Source: Mastigias papua (lineage: Eukaryota; Cnidaria; Scyphozoa; Rhizostomeae; Mastigiidae). Taken from it: a stretch of DNA of 64,000 nt. Made by a program: the position numbers and the translations under genes. A model generated the notes under the pieces. It was given only the letters and a program-made list of their open reading frames with translations, made no database searches and was not told where the DNA came from. Below, one piece after another: positions 24,111-64,000 of this stretch (positions are counted from its first letter, which is position 1; each line of letters begins with the position of its first letter). The DNA is taken from NCBI GenBank assembly GCA_964019165.1, contig OZ025268.1, positions 8,183,517 through 8,247,516 of the forward strand, in the 5' to 3' direction.

Positions 24111-24350
24111 AAGAAGATGCAAGACGAGAACCCAAAAGATGTAACTCCTGCCATTTTCCCTAGACTAGAAGTAACGTTTTTCATATTCAATATGTCACTA
24201 ATAACATTTTTGTTAAGCCTGCAAGGGAACAGTGTTTAATTGCAATGTGTTACTGATTATATTAGGCAGAATATTATTTCATGTGAAACCACGTGTTTTT
24301 ATACGACAGTGGTTTATGAGAAAGCAGTACAGGGCTGCTCAAAAAGTTTT

Positions 24351-25615
24351 GAAAGTTTCGTCGTTTCTAAAAAGTTGAACACCCCAAGAACACTCCATGA
24401 ACATGCCATGAAACCCCAAATTGGACGCTTAACACCTCAAAGATCTCAACAATAGCGATTAATTACTCCAAAATGACTTTGATCAATTATTCACAAATAA
24501 TTTTGGTGCGGGAGGGGCCATTTTAGCATCCTGTTGATGGTGTTGTGACATCCATGCATCTTTTGCGCGCCAAAAGTACGAACGGGGGTCAACGCAAGGA
24601 TTTGCCTTCCAAACATTAATTTGACACAAAGGAGATCATATAAACTACAAAGAAGTACTATTTGATTGTATAAGACAATCATTTATATGATTATGAGAAG
24701 CATAGCCCATGAAATTCCCAAAAGAGTGCATCGGGTGCCCTCCATTTCTGGGATAGATTTGCTGGCCTACTGTAGTCGGTGCACTTTTGCTCCTGTCGTC
24801 CCCCTTGCCCCACTATCGTTCCGGCGTCCCTGACCCTTATAGGAAACTCGAATTACTTATGTATAATAACCATTGCACTATGCTATGTTAGCTGCTCTCC
24901 AATAGTTAAGCTTGTGTTCTTTACTAAGACTTATCATTATTTCAAGTGTATAAGGGACTTTTCATTTCCCATGCGCAACCATTGAACTATAAAGATACTT
25001 AGCAATCAATAATACTAGAACCGTGAAGAAGCTTAGAACTTTTCATTACTGGAGCCGAAAATGTTATTGGCCGAAAAGTAAGAAACTTTCCCACTAGGTA
25101 CTTATGGACTTTTTGTTTTTGTTTTTTTGTTTACTTTATTTTGAGTAGACTGTTATATCTAGCGTATTCAGCTAATTTAGGCCTATTGCGCATGCCGCAT
25201 CCAGGCATGGGACCCCCAGTTTAACGTTGAGTTGCTTTGGTCGTTTATCTGGAAAGTCACCCATCCACTTCGTGACCTAACACAGCAAAGCTTAACTTCA
25301 GGTAGCTAACGGAAGCTAGCTAAACCACTTGGCCACTCATCCCACATGTATTGACCCCCATTCGTACTTTTGGCGCGCAAAAAGATGCATTGATGTCACA
25401 ACACCAACAACAGAATACTAGAATGGCCCCTCCCGCACCGGAATTATTTATGAATAATTGATCAAAGTGATTCTGGAGTAATTAATCGATATTGTTGAGA
25501 TATCTGAGGTGTTAAGCGTCCAATTTGGGGTTTTATGGCTTGTTCACGGAGTGCTCTTAGGGTGTTCAGCCTGTTCTTGGGGTGTTCGCCTTTTCAGAAA
25601 CGACGGCGAAAGTTT
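24351..25615. mobile_element. Foldback structure with about 250-base inverted repeats
   Basis: The arm at 24351-24592 and the arm at 25351-25615 are inverted copies of one another. Shared blocks include 'aaccccaaattggacgctta', 'gatcaattattca.aaataatt', 'ggtgcgggaggggccatt' and 'gcgcgccaaaagtacgaa'. The right arm carries a small duplication of a 'gaacacccc' phrase. No transposase frame lies between the arms; the spacer holds a SINE. It is either a foldback DNA element or two inverted copies of one repeat. Confidence 0.75.
25110..25346 (-). mobile_element. tRNA-derived SINE, copy nested in the foldback structure
   Basis: On the minus strand it starts with gtgggatgagtggccaagtg (a Leu/Ser-type box A) and runs through a body with 'gctagctgaagttaagct', 'ggatgcggcatgcgcaa' and 'actcaaaataaagtaaac', ending in an A/C-rich tail (the plus-strand T-rich run at 25110-25130). 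It is the same family as 36297-36556. Confidence 0.75.
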
Positions 25616-27080
25616 AGTACTGGTTTTCTATAGCCTAAGAAAGTTAATAAGTTGATACACATTCGAAATTCCAATTTCCACACAAACTCCTCTTTCCGTT
25701 TGTTCAACTTGCATAGATTTTACATGAATATCTATGCACTTCAGTGCTATGTTGATATGGTACCTATCTGGATGTGTAGCATTGCAGAGTTACACACACT
25801 CAAACATTCTCTCTAAGACAGTCTTAAGAAAGTTCCAGCACTGAAATCATGAAAAGCTAAGAAAGTTTCAGTACCGAAGTCATGAAAAATCTAAGAAAGT
25901 GGGCGATAAAACTATCGTATAAAAGTTTGAACGTGTCTTGAGATTCAGCAAAAATTAAAGTATTCTTGTGTAAAAAGGTGTCAACTGCTCACTTAAACAT
26001 CTAGAAGGGGCTCAATTTGCTACAAGTCAGGAGACACTACGGATATTTATAAGTAATAACTCTTGTAACACGTGTGGGGGCAATTGGCTGATGGCTCCCC
26101 GTGCTCTGAGCCGACTAGGCAAAGTTACCAGACGTGCCCCTATTTGATTACACCATTTATCATCATCTCAAAAGCTTTGGGGTATCACTTTAGTGCTTTA
26201 TTTACAAACTAACAGCTGTCATGCAATTGTTTTGGAAATGCTAGAACTTCTCATCAAATTCTGTTAGCATTCATTAACAGGTAGTTTCATGACCAAAAAA
26301 AATCATATCATACGAGTGTGCTGGGGGATAAATACCGTCACTTCTTTCAAAATTTAGTAAGCTAGATTGCCATCGAAGTTGCTCACACACCCTCACTCAG
26401 TTCAAGAGAAACACGTTGAATTTCTTTGTTTATCAGGGTCGGAAAGGAATGTTCAGAGTTAATGGGTTTGCTGTTGCTACTCTTTTTCTCAAAATCGAGA
26501 TGCTAAAAACCTCATCATTAAATCATTAACTTAAACGCCGCAGAAATGTCTCAGAAAATGGAAAATATTCCAGCAGATTGAAGAAAACAGTAGCAATCAA
26601 GAGAAATTGCAAAATTTATTTGTATTTTATGTAGATGGAAAGCACCTTGAAAAGTAGCCACAGCTGAAGGGTTATAATCCATAAATATTTTACTAGCACA
26701 TTTTTTGAAACTTCATGTACTTTAGTATATTTTACTTGTACAATCATACGCCCGACTTTGTTAGGTATTGCATAACTGGCTATTTGCCATTTCTACGTGT
26801 AAAAAAGCAAACATAAAGAAAAATAAAGCGTGTATGTCAACATTTTTGTTTAGAAATCTAATGAAGTTATGGTTGGTCAAGGGCTTGTTTCTATTATAAA
26901 GTACATAGTATATGCATGTGATCGCAATGTTCATGATTTTATTGATTATGCATTTTGGTGTAAGTTTGTCAAACTTGAAGTCTTCCAGCATTGATAAAAG
27001 GGCGATAGTAGTTTCTTGAAACATAGCGCTTTTGACATGGCAATGTCAAAAATATCAATAGTTTCTTGCTCAGCAGTTTC
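25616..27080. other. Unassigned region
   Basis: No gene seen. 'taagaaagttccagcactgaaatc'-type phrases at 25810-25900 resemble the repeat family at 3470-3790. The rest is AT-rich. Confidence 0.4.
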
Positions 27081-27615
27081 ATTCTGAATATAATAATAAT
27101 ATGGGTGTGCCACAACGTTCTGTTCTGAGACCCCTCTTTTTTAACGTATTCATAAATGATATTTTCTCTCTGGTAGAAAATACTGAGATTTACAATTATG
27201 CAGGTGAGACGACTACCTATGTGTACTATTATGAGCTAGGAAACTTTGTTTCTAAGCTTGAATTAGCTGCTGACGAGCTTTCTAAGTGGCTTCACGACAA
27301 TGATATGAAACTAAATACTGAGAAATGTCATCGTTTGATATTTAGGGAGAAAAGCAAGAATGTATCAGTGCAAATTGGTACTGCTGCGATAGCAGAATCT
27401 ACTAAGGTAAAGCTCTTGGGTGTGACGCTTAATAAGGACATTGATTTCAAGAATCATAAACTTACTTTGTAAAAAGGCTGGGCAACAGTTGCATGATCTT
27501 GCTCGTATCTCGAACTACGTGGATTCTGAGAAGTTGAAAATTATGATAAACGCTTTTATTGTTTCTCAGTTTAGCTATTGTTAACTTGTTTGGATGTTTC
27601 ATGATCGGTCAGACA
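27081..27615 (+). pseudogene. Non-LTR retrotransposon reverse transcriptase fragment (broken)
   Basis: The frame MGVPQRSVLRPLFFNVFIND has the RT signature GVPQGSxLGPLLFNxFIND with substitutions. It continues to YNYAGETTTYVY, where the catalytic Tyr/Phe-Ala-Asp-Asp box is lost (AGE in place of ADD). It then reads KWLHDNDMKLNTEKCHRLIF and KLLGVTLNKDIDF. A frameshift follows at about 27468, and the next frame reads RISNYVDSEKLKIMINAFIV, FSYC and a stop. The copy is inactive. Confidence 0.85.
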
Positions 27616-27785
27616 TAGCCGGATCTAGAGTTTGGTTTGGGGAGGAGGATCATTTTGGAAAGAAAATTGAAAGGGATTTTTCATAGCCATGCCCTTCTAA
27701 AACTTTCGCAGTATTGTGCAGAGTACTCAATTCACTTATTCATTTTCTTATCTAATTCTTATGGCATGTCTCTATCAGATAGTAG
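27613..27785. repeat. Dispersed repeat inserted in the LINE, copy 1
   Basis: It matches 28573-28742 in the same orientation: 'cat.g.cgga/gaatc.agagtttggttt', 'gccttctaaaac.tt', 'gtgttgtg.agagt', and 'atggcatgt.tct'. It sits between the RT part and the C-terminal part of one LINE, so it appears to have inserted after the LINE did. Confidence 0.6.
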
Positions 27786-27927
27786 ATAAATGAAAATGCA
27801 TAAAAAGATAATTTCTCAAATTATGAGGAATTGCTAGCGAAAGCAAATACAGTCATCATTTGCCATAGAAATCATAGTTGGTTGCCACTGAACTATACAA
27901 AACTCAAAGAAATCTCAAGCCAAGTTT

Positions 27928-28184
27928 CATGAATCAATTTTTTATGGAGAAAGATGTTCCATACACCCTTCGTAGTGGCAGAAATGTTTCAGCACCAAAA
28001 CGTAACTCAACTGGATATGGCATTGAATGCCCGTTTTCTTATGTCTAAACTATGGCATGTACTGCCATCTTTCACAAAAGAGTCCCAAACATTAAAAGCT
28101 CTCAAAAGAGCTATAAAAAGCCTTCACTTTCATTGCAACCGTAAATTATGTAAACATTATGCTAAAATTCTAGGGCTTGTGTAG
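27928..28184 (+). pseudogene. Non-LTR retrotransposon C-terminal tail (frameshifted)
   Basis: The frame MEKDVPYTLRSGRNVSAPK then GYGIE is the usual segment downstream of the RT. A shift at about 28035 continues as RFLMSKLWHVLPSFTKES, then LKALKRAIK and a Cys-containing end. It is the continuation of the RT fragment at 27081-27615. Confidence 0.75.
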
Positions 28185-28980
28185 CAGCAGATTGAAAACT
28201 GAATATCGTCCTTGGGTATATTGGTAACTTTAGATACTCTTTTACTTTTTCTGTGTATATTAGATTTTATCTAACATTAACATACATTGTAAGTTGTTGT
28301 TGGCATAAATTAGCTATAACCAGAAGAAAAGCCAACCGTAGATAAAGAGATTATATCATTAATATTATCCCCTTTCCTGACTCTGTAAATATTTATTGTT
28401 GTGCTTCTGTCGAACTGAACGAAGATGGTTTCCATAATATTTTACTCATGGAAACCTCTTCTATGAATTCTAGAAATTTCAGCTTAGCTGAGGCGACTGA
28501 ATTTAGTACTGGCAACTCCTTCTTTAGAATTATCGTGTGTTTTTGTGCTTTGCAATACATTAGGCTGCTTCCATAGGCGAATCCAGAATTTGGTTTTTGC
28601 TGGGGCCATTTCAGAAAAAAATATAGTAGGGACGGGAATTTTCCATATCTACGTCCTTCTAAAACATTTGGAGTGTTGTGTAGAGTGATCAGTTAATTTA
28701 TTATTCGGTGTCTTGTCTAAATCATGTGGCATGTTTCTAAAAAACAGGTGCGATACGAAATAGTACCGCTTAGGGGGCCATGGTCCCGGCCCCCATTGGA
28801 TCCGCACTTGGTTCCTTATGTTATCAAACACGCATACAGGATGAGTAGAGAGACTGAATAAATGCTTCGAAAGATAGAATATAGATCAAAAGAGGACTTT
28901 TTTTAGAAAAGGAGGGAATGGTAGGGAGAGGGAAAATCAGGATAGACCGTATTGACAGTTCGATGTTTCCTTCTTACCTC
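28185..28980. other. LINE 3' flank and upstream region of VPS50
   Basis: This contains the probable LINE 3' UTR and the second copy of the repeat from 27613-27785 (at 28573-28742). No gene is seen. The VPS50 promoter is expected near the right end. Confidence 0.4.
28573..28742. repeat. Dispersed repeat, copy 2
   Basis: A direct-orientation copy of the repeat at 27613-27785, about 960 bases away. The phrase 'ttggatccgcacttgg' follows at about 28796-28811 and resembles the reverse complement of the opening phrase, which hints at an inverted terminus. Confidence 0.55.
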
Positions 28981-29018
28981 TGCGGGGTTGCAAAGTTGCG
29001 GAACCTTCAGCATAGGTA

Positions 29019-29080
29019 ATGGCGGATCTGTTATCCCCTATTATTGATCAGCTGCATTTGTTGACCGTCGTTATCAGGTG

Positions 29081-29081
<1 letters not shown>
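29019..29081 (+). promoter_or_regulatory. Upstream ORF overlapping the VPS50 start codon
   Basis: An ATG in good context (G at -3, G at +4) opens 20 codons, MADLLSPIIDQLHLLTVVIR. Its TGA shares the last base with the VPS50 ATG, so the two overlap as TGATG. If this stretch is in the mature 5' UTR, it would act as a uORF. Confidence 0.4.
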
Positions 29082-63671
<34,590 letters not shown>

Positions 63672-64000
63672 GTTCCTTTCCTCTTAACTGTGATCTTTGG
63701 CTTTATCTATTTAGTGCATCAAACTAAAGCTTTGTTATGGAAGAGATAGGTAGTATTCTTCCTGCAAGTGGGACTCAAGTAAAGATTTAGGGCAAATAGC
63801 CCTATTGTATAGACTCGAGAAAAGTTTGGAATTGCCACGGCATTGTTCTCCAGCATTTACGTTTACATAGTGACCATGACTAGTGGAGCTTCAACCAGTG
63901 CCCTAAGCTCATTTTTTAAATTCTCACTTTTGATCTTTTTAAGCATGCTTCATCCGTTTATCCTTGCACCAAAGCAATGTCCTCTTCTGCATACTGATTC

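Overview
The window is nuclear DNA of an animal, most likely an invertebrate. Genes are split into many short exons with GT-AG introns, the DNA is AT-rich, and the introns hold non-LTR retrotransposon remnants, a probable Penelope-like remnant, tRNA-derived SINEs, hairpin elements and about a dozen long (TA)n tracts. The C-terminal pieces of the LINEs resemble families I know from cnidarians and other invertebrates, but the species cannot be fixed from sequence alone.

Three conserved genes lie on the + strand. (1) 1-581 is the last part of a pyruvate dehydrogenase phosphatase (PDP) gene. (2) 6006-17073 is a six-exon MEIOC homologue (meiosis-specific coiled-coil domain protein) of about 554 codons, with its first exon 6.6 kb upstream of the second. 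(3) 29081 to beyond 63671 is VPS50 (syndetin/CCDC132), the EARP-specific tethering subunit: 30 exons and 810 codons in this window, with the 3' end outside. Every junction in models 2 and 3 was checked by hand for splice-site dinucleotides and reading phase, and the phases agree throughout.

By region: 582-6005 is intergenic with old dispersed repeats. 6102-12704 is a large MEIOC intron with a tRNA-like module between two (TA)n tracts. 17074-29080 separates MEIOC from VPS50 and holds an orphan SAP-domain exon, a 1.26 kb inverted-repeat structure with a nested SINE, and a broken LINE. 29126-64000 is VPS50, whose introns carry most of the mobile DNA.

The three genes have no obvious joint pathway (mitochondrial PDH control, meiotic RNA regulation, endosomal recycling), so the linkage is probably incidental. 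I found no convincing new biological system. The items most worth a second look are the orphan SAP exon, an upstream ORF overlapping the VPS50 start codon, an in-frame alternative VPS50 acceptor that adds a Cys-rich segment, the recurrent junctions between (TA)n tracts and element ends, and hammerhead-like motifs beside two (TA)n tracts.
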